64,000 nucleotides of DNA from Acetobacter farinalis. GTDB lineage: Bacteria; Pseudomonadota; Alphaproteobacteria; Acetobacterales; Acetobacteraceae. A program made the translations under genes and the position numbers. Positions 18,526 through 26,314 of this stretch are shown piece after piece. The stretch is from positions 372,001 through 436,000 of the forward strand of contig NZ_JAPIUX010000001.1 in NCBI RefSeq assembly GCF_026240015.1. The letters are read 5' to 3'. The notes under the pieces are model-generated. The model was not told the origin of the DNA, did not search any database, and saw nothing but the letters and a program-made list of their open reading frames with translations. Each line of letters starts with the position of its first letter. Position 1 is the stretch's first letter.

Positions 18526-19525
18526 CGTCCAGACGCACACCCTCCGCCCGGGCGGCGAAGGTCAAGGCCATACGGTGCGCCAGCACGGGGCGGGCCAGTG
18601 CAATCACGTCATCCAGACTGGGGGAAAGCCGCCCGTCCAGCAGGGCGCGGGCGCGGGTGGCCAGCATGAGCGCCTGTGCCGCACGCGGGCCGGGGCCCCA
18701 GGCAATCTGGGCGCGGAGTGTGTCATCAGGTGATGTTTCGGGGCGCGCTGCGCGCACGAGAGCCAGAATGGCATCCACAATTTTCTCACCCACTGGCAGC
18801 CGGCGCACCAGTGCCTGTGCCTCCATCAGCTCTTCAGTGGTCATGACAGGCTGGGCAAGGGCGTCCTGCGTTCCGGTGGTGGCCAGAAGCATGGTGCGTT
18901 CGGCCTGCTCATCCGGGAATGTCAGCGGGATTTGCAGCATGAAGCGGTCAAGCTGTGCTTCCGGCAGAGGGTAGGTGCCTTCCTGCTCCAGCGGGTTCTG
19001 GGTGGCCAGCACATGGAAGGGGCGCGGGAGCGGGTGCTCGGCCCCGGCAATGGCCACGCGGCGCTCCTGCATGGCCTGCAGAAGGGCCGATTGCGTGCGC
19101 GGGCTGGCGCGGTTGATTTCATCAGCCATCAGAAGCTGGCAGAACACCGGGCCGGGCACAAAGCGGAAGCTGCGGCGGCCGGTGGCGTCTTCATCCAGAA
19201 TTTCACTGCCGGTAATGTCAGAGGGCATCAGGTCCGGCGTGAACTGCACGCGGCGGGCATCCAGCCCCAGAACGGTGCCAAGCGTTGTGACCAGCAGGGT
19301 CTTGCCCAGCCCCGGCGCCCCCACCAGCAGCGCGTGCCCGCCCGCCAGAATGGCGGTGAGCGTCTGGCTGATGACTTTCTCCTGCCCGAAAATAATGCGG
19401 GATGTTTCCTGCCGGGCATGCTGGAGACGCTCGCAGATAATATCTGCTTCACGCACATCCGGTATGGTGGCAGGGGAGTGAGGGGCAGGCTGGCTGGTGC
19501 GGGGCGATGTGTCTGATGAGGTCAT
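18491..19525 (-). CDS. MoxR-family AAA+ ATPase
   Basis: 344 residues. Walker A GAPGLGKT is at residues 69-76, Walker B and sensor region DEINRASPRTQSALLQAMQERRVAI follow, and the VLATQNPLEQEGTYPLPEAQLDRFMLQI block is diagnostic of MoxR ATPases. It is probably a cytoplasmic chaperone acting on VWA-domain proteins encoded downstream. It is first in a four-gene operon (MoxR, DUF58, BatA/DUF4159, VWA/amidotransferase-like) and is divergent from DUF1285-cca, separated by 98 bp that hold the promoters for both directions. Confidence 0.94.
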   Translation of the reverse strand: MTSSDTSPRTSQPAPHSPATIPDVREADIICERLQHARQETSRIIFGQEKVISQTLTAILAGGHALLVGAPGLGKTLLVTTLGTVLGLDARRVQFTPDLMPSDITGSEILDEDATGRRSFRFVPGPVFCQLLMADEINRASPRTQSALLQAMQERRVAIAGAEHPLPRPFHVLATQNPLEQEGTYPLPEAQLDRFMLQIPLTFPDEQAERTMLLATTGTQDALAQPVMTTEELMEAQALVRRLPVGEKIVDAILALVRAARPETSPDDTLRAQIAWGPGPRAAQALMLATRARALLDGRLSPSLDDVIALARPVLAHRMALTFAARAEGVRLDDVLTRLVNRLG

Positions 19526-19623
19526 GGGTCCAGTCTGACAGATACAGGGCTTACATCAAGCGGGGTATCATCCCTATATCATTCCCAAAGCAGTGAAACA
19601 GTCATGAACAGGATTATCCGCCG

Positions 19624-20229
19624 GTGAATGCTGAAGGCCAAACCCAGAAGATTGCAGCGTCTTGCCAGACTCCTCCCTGTGAGGAGAAGGCCCGGGCAGA
19701 TGCCGTGCCGGGAAAATTGCCTTTTCTTGTCCGGCGTGATGGAGTCTGGCTTTATCGGGGCTCGCCCATAAAGCGCAAGGCCATGGTCTGCCTGTTCGGG
19801 TCCCTGCTGACGCGTGATGAAGCCGGGGGCTATCTGCTGCGCTCACCGTTCGAGACCGGGTATATCGAGGTGGAGGACGTGCCCTTTCTGGCTGTGGAGC
19901 TGGACTGGCAGGGCTGCGGGCGGATGCAGAAGCTGTGCTTTCGCACCAATGTGGATGAACCGGTGGTTGCCTGCCGGGAACACCCGATTCGGGCCGTGTG
20001 GGACGTGCCGAACGAAGCCTGCGGGAATGGCGGATGCCCTCCCTATCTGCTGGTGCGACAAGGGGAGGGGAAGTTTCCCATAGAAGCCCGCCTCTCCCGC
20101 ACGGTCTGGTATGAGCTCGCCGCGCTGGCGGAGCCGGGGGTGTGTCAGGGCGTGCCCTGCATGGGGGTGTGGAGTTGTGACTGCTTTTTCCCGCTGGCCC
20201 GCATGCCTGCTGAAAACTCCGCTGTGTGA
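19624..20229 (+). CDS. DUF1285 domain protein
   Basis: 201 residues from GTG 19624. The core (LPFLVRRDGVWLYRGSPIKRKAMVCLFGSLLTRDEAGGYLLRSP, then YIEVEDVPFLAVELDW) matches DUF1285, a small family common in proteobacteria and of unknown function. It contains unusually many cysteines for the family near the C-terminus. The stop overlaps the cca start by GTGA, so the two are probably translated together. An opposite-strand open frame covers the same bases but has no family features. Confidence 0.85.
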   Translation: MNAEGQTQKIAASCQTPPCEEKARADAVPGKLPFLVRRDGVWLYRGSPIKRKAMVCLFGSLLTRDEAGGYLLRSPFETGYIEVEDVPFLAVELDWQGCGRMQKLCFRTNVDEPVVACREHPIRAVWDVPNEACGNGGCPPYLLVRQGEGKFPIEARLSRTVWYELAALAEPGVCQGVPCMGVWSCDCFFPLARMPAENSAV

Positions 20230-21452
20230 GAGACATGCCGGAGAGTGTATCTGAAGGCGCGTTCGCACGCCTTTCCCCGCAGCAGATCGAAGCGCTTGGC
20301 AGCATCTGGGCTGTGTTGCCCAAGGCGCGTCTGGTGGGCGGTGTTGTGCGGGATCTGCTCATGAGGCGGCCCGTTGCGGATATTGATCTGGCAACACCTG
20401 AACCGCCAGAGGTGGTTCAGGCGAGCCTGAAGCAGGCGGGCATAAAAGCCGTGCCGACAGGGCTGGCGCACGGAACCGTGACGGCGGTGCTTGAGGCCGC
20501 CCCCTATGAAATCACAACCCTGCGGCGCGATGTGGAGACAGACGGGCGGCATGCCGTGGTGGCATGGACGTCTGACTGGCAGGAAGACGCCGCCCGGCGT
20601 GACTTTACCATAAACGCCATGTCCCGCGGGCGGGATGGCGTGCTGCATGACTATTTTGGCGGTCGGGCAGACCTTGAGCAGGGCCGGGTGCGCTTTGTGG
20701 GGGATGCCGCAACCCGCATTCAGGAAGATGCCCTGCGGATTCTGCGCTTTTTCCGCTTTCAGGCGCGGTATGGCACCGGCCAGCCAGATCCGGAGGCCAT
20801 GCAGGCCATTGCCCGGCATGCGGAGCTGCTGCGCGGGCTTTCCGTCGAGCGGATATGGTCCGAACTGAAACGGATTCTCACAGGCCCGGCCGTGTCATCC
20901 GTGGTGGAGCTTATGGCGCAGTCGGGCGTGCTGGCGGTTCTGTTTCCGGAGGGTGTGGCGCAGGCGCGGCTGGCGCGTGCGCTGGAGGCCGGGGTTCCGG
21001 CGGATGCAGTCCTGCGGCTGGCCTTGCTGGTGCAGGGAGACAGGCCCGCTCTGGCCCGACGCCTGAAACTGTCCGGCGCGGAGAGGGCGTTTCTGGTTGA
21101 TCTTTCAGGCGAACCTGTGCCGGAACCCGCCATGACGGATGCAGACCTGCGCCGCCTGCTGGTGCAAACATCCCCTCAGGTTCTGCTGGGCCGCACATGG
21201 CTGCGGCAGGCGGGGCAGGACGGGGGCGCCGATGGTTCCGCACGAGGCTGGAAGGCTATCAGGGCGCGGTTGGCCGCCCTGAAGCCGCCTGTCTTCCCAC
21301 TTGCGGGGCGGGATGTGCTGGCCGCTGGCTCTCTGCCGGGGGCGCAGGTGGGGGTTGTGCTGAATCAGGTGCGGGCCTGGTGGCTGGCAGAGGGGTGTAT
21401 CGCCTCGCGCGAGGCGTGTCTGGCGTTTTTGAAAAACATTTTAAACCCGTAA
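20226..21452 (+). CDS. cca: CCA tRNA nucleotidyltransferase
   Basis: Adds or repairs the 3' CCA end of tRNAs. 408 residues from GTG 20226; an ATG at 20235 is an alternative. The nucleotidyltransferase head is visible: LVGGVVRDLLMRRPVADIDLAT with the DxD metal site, then RRDFTINAM and RIQEDALRILRFFRFQARYG, all diagnostic of class II CCA enzymes and poly(A) polymerases. The rest is the tRNA-binding helical part. Like other alphaproteobacterial members it lacks an HD phosphohydrolase domain. A poly(A) polymerase is unlikely given the short, non-basic C-terminus. Confidence 0.94.
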   Translation: MRDMPESVSEGAFARLSPQQIEALGSIWAVLPKARLVGGVVRDLLMRRPVADIDLATPEPPEVVQASLKQAGIKAVPTGLAHGTVTAVLEAAPYEITTLRRDVETDGRHAVVAWTSDWQEDAARRDFTINAMSRGRDGVLHDYFGGRADLEQGRVRFVGDAATRIQEDALRILRFFRFQARYGTGQPDPEAMQAIARHAELLRGLSVERIWSELKRILTGPAVSSVVELMAQSGVLAVLFPEGVAQARLARALEAGVPADAVLRLALLVQGDRPALARRLKLSGAERAFLVDLSGEPVPEPAMTDADLRRLLVQTSPQVLLGRTWLRQAGQDGGADGSARGWKAIRARLAALKPPVFPLAGRDVLAAGSLPGAQVGVVLNQVRAWWLAEGCIASREACLAFLKNILNP

Positions 21453-21504
21453 ACCTCAGCGCGCCCCTTTGCATAGCGGGGGGCGAGACTGGTAGAGGTC
21501 TCGC

Positions 21505-23292
21505 ATGATTTCTGCAAAGCCTGATGGCGCGGCTGCGGCGCGGCGCCGTTCCCTGCTGCCCGATGATTCGCGTGTTCTGCTCAGACGCCTCTGGCGGGAG
21601 CAGGTGCGCCTGCACCCCGCGCGTATTGCCGCGGTGATCCTGCTCACCGTGCTGACGGCCGCCCTCACGGCGCTATACCCGCTGGTTATCCAGCGCGCGC
21701 TGGACATGTTTGCAACGCACGACTCCCGCATCCTGTATCAGGTGCCGCTGTTGGTGGTGCTGATCACCATCTCAAAGGCCGCCTCCCAATACGCCCAGAC
21801 GCTGGCGGCACAGGGGCTGGTGCTGGTGGTGATCCGGGGTTTGCAGGGGGAGATGTTCGAGCATCTCGTGCAGACGGATGTCACCCGGATCGAGCGTGAA
21901 CCGCCCGCCAAGCTGGCGGCGCGCTTCACCACGGATGCAGTGTCCATCCGCGAAGCCATGATTCGCGCCGTCAACTCACTGGGGGATGTGGTGACGGTGC
22001 TCGGGCTGATTGCCTCCATGTTCTACATGGATTGGGAGCTGAGCCTGATTGCCGGTCTGCTGTATCCGGTGGCGGCGGTGCCTATCCAGAAACTGGGCAA
22101 GCGCGTGCGCCGGGCTTCTGGCGGGATGCAGGAAAGAATCGGGGAAACCGCAGCCTTCCTGACGGAAAGCTTTTCTCAGGCCCGCACCGTGCGCGTGTAT
22201 GGCATGGAAAAGCTGGAAAGCGCCCGGGCCGCCCTTTCTTTTGACCATCTCTACAGCGCCATGCTGCGCATTACCCGGGGTCGTGCCCGGGTGGACCCCC
22301 TGCTGGAGGCGCTGGGCGGTTCCGCCGTGGCGGCGGTGCTGGGGTTTGCAGGCTGGCGCGCGGCTATGGGGGGCGCCACACTGGGGGACTTCTCAGGGTT
22401 CGTGGCGGCGCTGCTGCTGGCGGCCCGCCCCCTGCGGGCACTGGGCGCGTTGAATGCCGCATTGCAGGAAGGTCTGGCGGGCCTTGTGCGTGTGTTTGAT
22501 GTGATTGATGAAAAACCGGCTGTGCTGGAGCGGCCCGGCGCGGTTGCGCTGCCGCCGGGGCAGGGCCATCTGGCGTTTGAGAATGTCGGGTTTGTGTATT
22601 CGGACGGGCGTGTGGGGCTGGACGGGCTGAGTCTGGAGGCCGCGCCCGGCTTTACCGTGGCGCTGGTCGGGCCTTCCGGCGCAGGGAAATCCACAGCGCT
22701 TTCTCTGGTGCCGCGCCTGCATGACGTGACATCCGGCCGCATCATGCTCGATGGGGTGGACCTGCGGGACCTCACACTTTCCAGCCTGCGGGATGCCATT
22801 GCCTATGTCAGTCAGGACCCGCTTCTGTTTGACCTCTCCATTCGCGATAACATCCTGATCGGGCGGGAAGGTGCCTCTGATGAGGCCGTGCGTGAAGCAG
22901 CCCGGGCCGCTGCGGCAGAACCATTCATTCTGGCGTTGCCTGACGGGTATGACACCGTGGTTGGCCCCGGTGGGCAGCGGCTCTCCGGCGGGCAGCGGCA
23001 GCGCGTGGCGCTGGCCCGCGCCCTGCTGCGGAATCCGCGCCTGCTGCTGCTGGATGAAGCCACCAGTGCTCTGGACAGTGAGAATGAGGCCGCCGTGCAG
23101 GAAGCACTGGGCACGCTCCGCCATGCCCGCACGACCATTGTGGTTGCGCACCGGCTTTCCACCATCCGCTCGGCGGATCTGGTGGTGGTCATGCGGGAAG
23201 GCCATGCGGTGGAATATGGCACGCATGATGAACTGATTGCGCAGGATGGCCTCTACGCCCGGCTTGTGCGCACACAGGGGCTGGAGCGTTAG
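21505..23292 (+). CDS. ABC exporter, fused permease and ATPase (MsbA/BmrA type)
   Basis: 595 residues forming one half of a homodimeric exporter. Six membrane helices lie in the first 330 residues. The nucleotide-binding half has Walker A GPSGAGKST near residue 390, the Q-loop in AYVSQDPLLFDLSIRDNILIG, signature LSGGQRQRVALARALL near 492, Walker B LLLLDEATSAL near 512 and H-loop VVAHRLSTI near 548. It may export lipid, drug or peptide; the substrate cannot be told from sequence. GAGG eleven bases before ATG 21505 supports the start. It stands between cca and the EmrAB-like pair on the same strand. Confidence 0.93.
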   Translation: MISAKPDGAAAARRRSLLPDDSRVLLRRLWREQVRLHPARIAAVILLTVLTAALTALYPLVIQRALDMFATHDSRILYQVPLLVVLITISKAASQYAQTLAAQGLVLVVIRGLQGEMFEHLVQTDVTRIEREPPAKLAARFTTDAVSIREAMIRAVNSLGDVVTVLGLIASMFYMDWELSLIAGLLYPVAAVPIQKLGKRVRRASGGMQERIGETAAFLTESFSQARTVRVYGMEKLESARAALSFDHLYSAMLRITRGRARVDPLLEALGGSAVAAVLGFAGWRAAMGGATLGDFSGFVAALLLAARPLRALGALNAALQEGLAGLVRVFDVIDEKPAVLERPGAVALPPGQGHLAFENVGFVYSDGRVGLDGLSLEAAPGFTVALVGPSGAGKSTALSLVPRLHDVTSGRIMLDGVDLRDLTLSSLRDAIAYVSQDPLLFDLSIRDNILIGREGASDEAVREAARAAAAEPFILALPDGYDTVVGPGGQRLSGGQRQRVALARALLRNPRLLLLDEATSALDSENEAAVQEALGTLRHARTTIVVAHRLSTIRSADLVVVMREGHAVEYGTHDELIAQDGLYARLVRTQGLER

Positions 23293-23356
23293 GCGCTTCT
23301 TTTTCCGGCCGCTTTTTTTTCAGCATTCGGGAGGCTTTTTGGCCTGAACCGGCGTG

Positions 23357-23373
23357 GCGGGCGTTATGCCCGC
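23357..23373 (+). terminator. Possible weak terminator hairpin after the ABC exporter
   Basis: GCGGGC (23357-23362) pairs with GCCCGC (23368-23373) around the loop GTTAT. The downstream sequence has only a short TT, so termination here is uncertain. Confidence 0.3.
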
Positions 23374-23402
23374 TTGATGCCGTTTTCCGATCATGCAACA
23401 TA

Positions 23403-23423
23403 CTGACCGAACCGATCGGTCAG
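23403..23423. promoter_or_regulatory. Palindromic operator upstream of the EmrAB-like pump
   Basis: CTGACCGA (23403-23410), five-base spacer, TCGGTCAG (23416-23423): a perfect 8-bp inverted repeat 66 bp before the adaptor start. Its size and GACCG/CGGTC core are typical of TetR-family operators that control drug pumps. No tetR-like gene lies within the window, so any regulator is encoded elsewhere. Confidence 0.7.
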
Positions 23424-23489
23424 AGCAGTGGAGACGACAGTTTCCCTGACTGGTTTTGTATATGAAGTGTGTTCAGGGACGGAAACAGA

Positions 23490-24689
23490 ATGGCCGACGA
23501 CGATAACGAACAGTCTGATGCAACGTCTGATAATGGGAGCGGCGCACCGGGGAAGAAGAAAAGCGCGCGCGGCAGGATTATTCTGACAAGCATTGTGATT
23601 GTGCTTGCAGTGGCGGCCGGGGGTTACTGGTTTCTGACTCGCAATGAAGTCGAGACGGATGACGCGTTTACCGCAGGGCGCGCTGTCTCCATTGCGCCGC
23701 ATGTGAGCGGCTATGTGACAGAACTGCTGGTGAACGATAACCAGTTTGTTCGTAAAGGGCAGGTTCTTGCCCGGATTGACCACAGAGACTGGCAGGCCAC
23801 GCGGGACAAGGCGGCAGGCATGCTCATGAAGTCTCAGGCCTCCATGCGGGCCAGTGACATGCTGCATGAGGTGGCCATGCAGAGCTTTCCGGGGCAGTTG
23901 ATCCGGGCGCAGGGGAATCTTGCCGCAGCCAAAGCCCAGCTTTTCAAGGCGGAAACCGATTACAAACGGCAGCATTCCGTGGAACGGGCCGCGACCTCAC
24001 AGCAGGATATTGATTACGCCAAGGCGGCGCTGGATGCCGCAAAGGCACAGGTGACGGAAGCAGAGGGTGCGGTGCAGATTGCCACCCCCGTTCAGCCGAA
24101 CATCAAGAACACCTTGATTACGATCACGCAGCAGGAAGGTCAGGCCAAGGCGGATCAGGCTGATCTGGATAATGCGAGCCTCAATCTGGAATGGACTGTT
24201 ATCCGCGCGCCGTGTGATGGCTGGATTTCCCAGCGTAATCTGGAGCAGGGCAATTATGTCCGGGCAGGGCAGGCGCTCTTCTCCATCGTTGAGCCGGAAG
24301 TCTGGGTGGTGGCCAACTACAAGGAAACGCAGATCACGCGCATGCGCCCCGGCCAGGCGGTGGATATCAGCGTGGATGCCTATCCCTCTCTTAAACTGCA
24401 CGGGCATATTGATTCGCTGCAGAAAGGAACGGGGGCAACCTTCAGTGCCTTCCCGCCGGAAAACGCAACGGGCAACTACGTGAAGATCGTGCAGCGCGTG
24501 CCGGTGAAAATCCTGATTGATGATGGTCTGGACCCCAACCAGCAGCTTGCGCTGGGCCTGTCCGTTGTGCCGGTGGTGCATGTGGATACGCAGGGCCGCT
24601 CCGATGCCGCGCCGCGTGATGTGCAGCAGGCCGTAGCACAGCGGCAGAAGGAGGCGCCCACCCCCGGCCATGAGACCTCTGCGCAATGA
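23490..24689 (+). CDS. EmrA/HlyD-type membrane fusion protein
   Basis: Adaptor of a tripartite multidrug exporter, anchored in the inner membrane and reaching into the periplasm. 399 residues from ATG 23490, with AGGGACGG upstream; an in-frame GTG at 23469 would add seven residues. One membrane helix at about residues 30-48 (IILTSIVIVLAVAAGGYWFL) follows an acidic and basic cytoplasmic tail. ETDDAFTAGRAVSIAPHVSGYVTELLVNDNQFVRKGQ is the first lipoyl half, a coiled-coil hairpin follows, and APCDGWISQRNLEQGNYVRAGQALFSIVEPEVWVVANYKETQ is the second lipoyl half and HlyD barrel. It overlaps the permease gene by ATGA. A palindromic operator precedes it. Confidence 0.93.
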   Translation: MADDDNEQSDATSDNGSGAPGKKKSARGRIILTSIVIVLAVAAGGYWFLTRNEVETDDAFTAGRAVSIAPHVSGYVTELLVNDNQFVRKGQVLARIDHRDWQATRDKAAGMLMKSQASMRASDMLHEVAMQSFPGQLIRAQGNLAAAKAQLFKAETDYKRQHSVERAATSQQDIDYAKAALDAAKAQVTEAEGAVQIATPVQPNIKNTLITITQQEGQAKADQADLDNASLNLEWTVIRAPCDGWISQRNLEQGNYVRAGQALFSIVEPEVWVVANYKETQITRMRPGQAVDISVDAYPSLKLHGHIDSLQKGTGATFSAFPPENATGNYVKIVQRVPVKILIDDGLDPNQQLALGLSVVPVVHVDTQGRSDAAPRDVQQAVAQRQKEAPTPGHETSAQ

Positions 24690-26263
24690 GTGCGCAGGGC
24701 GAGCTGGCCGCCGGAGGGTGGAAGCCCAAACATAATCCATGGACCGTCGCCCTCATTGTGACGATGGCGGCGTTCATGGAAATTCTGGACACGACAATCG
24801 TCAACGTGTCCCTGCCGCACATCGCCGGGAGCCTTTCCAGCACCTACGATGATGCGACATGGACCCTTACGGCCTATCTCGTCGCCAATGGGATCGTGCT
24901 CACCATCTCCGGATGGCTGGGCAAGGTTTTTGGCCGAAAACGCTACTTCATGATCTGTATCGTGATGTTCACGGTCTCCTCCTTTCTGTGTGGCATGGCC
25001 ACCAGTCTTTCGGAGCTGATCATTTTCCGCATGATGCAGGGCTTTTTTGGTGGCGGGCTGCAACCCAACCAGCAATCCATCATTCTGGACAGCTTTCCCC
25101 CCGAAAAACGCGCTGCGGCGTTCGGGCTGACAGCGATCGCCACAGTGGTCGGCCCGGTGATCGGCCCGACGATGGGCGGCTGGATTACCGACAATTTCTC
25201 ATGGCGCTGGATTTTCTTCATCAACGTGCCGTTCGGGATTGTGACGACGCTGGGCGTTGCCGCCATGGTGGAAGATCCGCCATGGGCCAGAAAGCGCAAG
25301 GCCCCGATTGATGTGATTGGCATCAGCCTGATCACCCTCGGGTTCAGCTGTCTGGAAGTGATGGTGGACCGTGGGGAGGATGCGGACTGGTTCGGCTCAA
25401 CCTTCATTCGCGTGATGGGTGTGCTGGCCGTGCTGGGTATTGGTGGCGCGGTGCTCTGGTTGCTGCATACGGATAAACCCGCTGTGGACCTGCGGGTGTT
25501 CAAGGACCGCAACTTTGCCGTCGGCACCGCCATGATGGGGGCCATGGGCGCGCTGCTCTATGCCTCCGCAATTATCGTGCCGCAGTTTGCGCAGCAGGTG
25601 ATGGGTTATACGGCAACACTCTCCGGGCTGATCCTCTCCCCGGGCGGGATTGCCGTGATTATCCTTATTCCCATTGTGGGCAGGCTGATGAGCTTCACCA
25701 GTGTCCGTAATGTCATTGCGCTGGGCTTTGGTCTGATGGGGGTTTCCCTGTTCTTCTCGGCCCACCTCGCCCCGGCACTCGATTTCCGGCATCTGGTGCT
25801 GTACCGGATGAGCCAGACCGCGTGCCTGGCCTTCCTGTTCGTGCCGCTTTCAACCATTGCCTATTCCACCATACCGGAACGCCTGAATGCGGATGCCTCC
25901 GCCCTGTTCAGTATGTCGCGCAACGTGCTGGGGTCTCTGGCTATTTCAGGGGCCACGGCCCTTCTGACGGAGCGCAAGCAGGCGCATCAGTCGTATATGA
26001 CCCAGTGGATGACACCGTATCATCAGCCGTATAACGACTATCTGACACAGGCGCAGAATGCGGGGATGAACCGGGGCATGACGGAGGATACCGCGCGCGC
26101 CGTGGCGCAGCATGTGCAGTATCAGGAGTTTTCCCGTCAGGTGTCCATGCTGACCTATAACGAGGTCTTCATGATCCTGGGCATTGGCGCGTTCCTGTGC
26201 GTGCCGTTCTGTTTTCTGTTCTCCAATATGAGGGGCGGCGGCAAGCCGACCGCAGCACATTAA
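24686..26263 (+). CDS. EmrB/QacA-type DHA2 multidrug transporter
   Basis: Inner-membrane proton-coupled drug exporter, 525 residues and about 14 membrane helices. The DHA2 start motif MEILDTTIVNVSLPHIAGSL, motif A GWLGKVFGRKRYF, and motif C GPVIGPTMGGWITDNFSWRWIFFINVPFG are all present. It pairs with the adaptor upstream, whose stop codon overlaps its ATG (ATGA). The C-terminal region has the NAGMNRGMTEDTARAVAQHVQYQEFSRQVSMLTYNEVF segment typical of EmrB partners. The pair may share an outer-membrane channel with the RND system, which lacks one in this window. Confidence 0.94.
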   Translation: MSAQGELAAGGWKPKHNPWTVALIVTMAAFMEILDTTIVNVSLPHIAGSLSSTYDDATWTLTAYLVANGIVLTISGWLGKVFGRKRYFMICIVMFTVSSFLCGMATSLSELIIFRMMQGFFGGGLQPNQQSIILDSFPPEKRAAAFGLTAIATVVGPVIGPTMGGWITDNFSWRWIFFINVPFGIVTTLGVAAMVEDPPWARKRKAPIDVIGISLITLGFSCLEVMVDRGEDADWFGSTFIRVMGVLAVLGIGGAVLWLLHTDKPAVDLRVFKDRNFAVGTAMMGAMGALLYASAIIVPQFAQQVMGYTATLSGLILSPGGIAVIILIPIVGRLMSFTSVRNVIALGFGLMGVSLFFSAHLAPALDFRHLVLYRMSQTACLAFLFVPLSTIAYSTIPERLNADASALFSMSRNVLGSLAISGATALLTERKQAHQSYMTQWMTPYHQPYNDYLTQAQNAGMNRGMTEDTARAVAQHVQYQEFSRQVSMLTYNEVFMILGIGAFLCVPFCFLFSNMRGGGKPTAAH

Positions 26264-26268
26264 AGGCC

Positions 26269-26295
26269 CCGGCGGTGCTGGAGAGGCACCGCCGG
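26269..26295. terminator. Hairpin between convergent emrB-like and TonB receptor genes
   Basis: CCGGCGGTGC (26269-26278) pairs perfectly with GCACCGCCGG (26286-26295) around a seven-base loop. Only TT follows on the plus strand. It is placed between two gene ends and may terminate both. Confidence 0.65.
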
Positions 26296-26314
26296 TTCCC
26301 CCGCAGGGCGTGGG

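Noticed and set aside
19574..20362. 262-residue minus-strand open frame over DUF1285 and cca
   Set aside because: It is Pro/Arg/Ser-rich, overlaps two conserved plus-strand genes and shows no domain.
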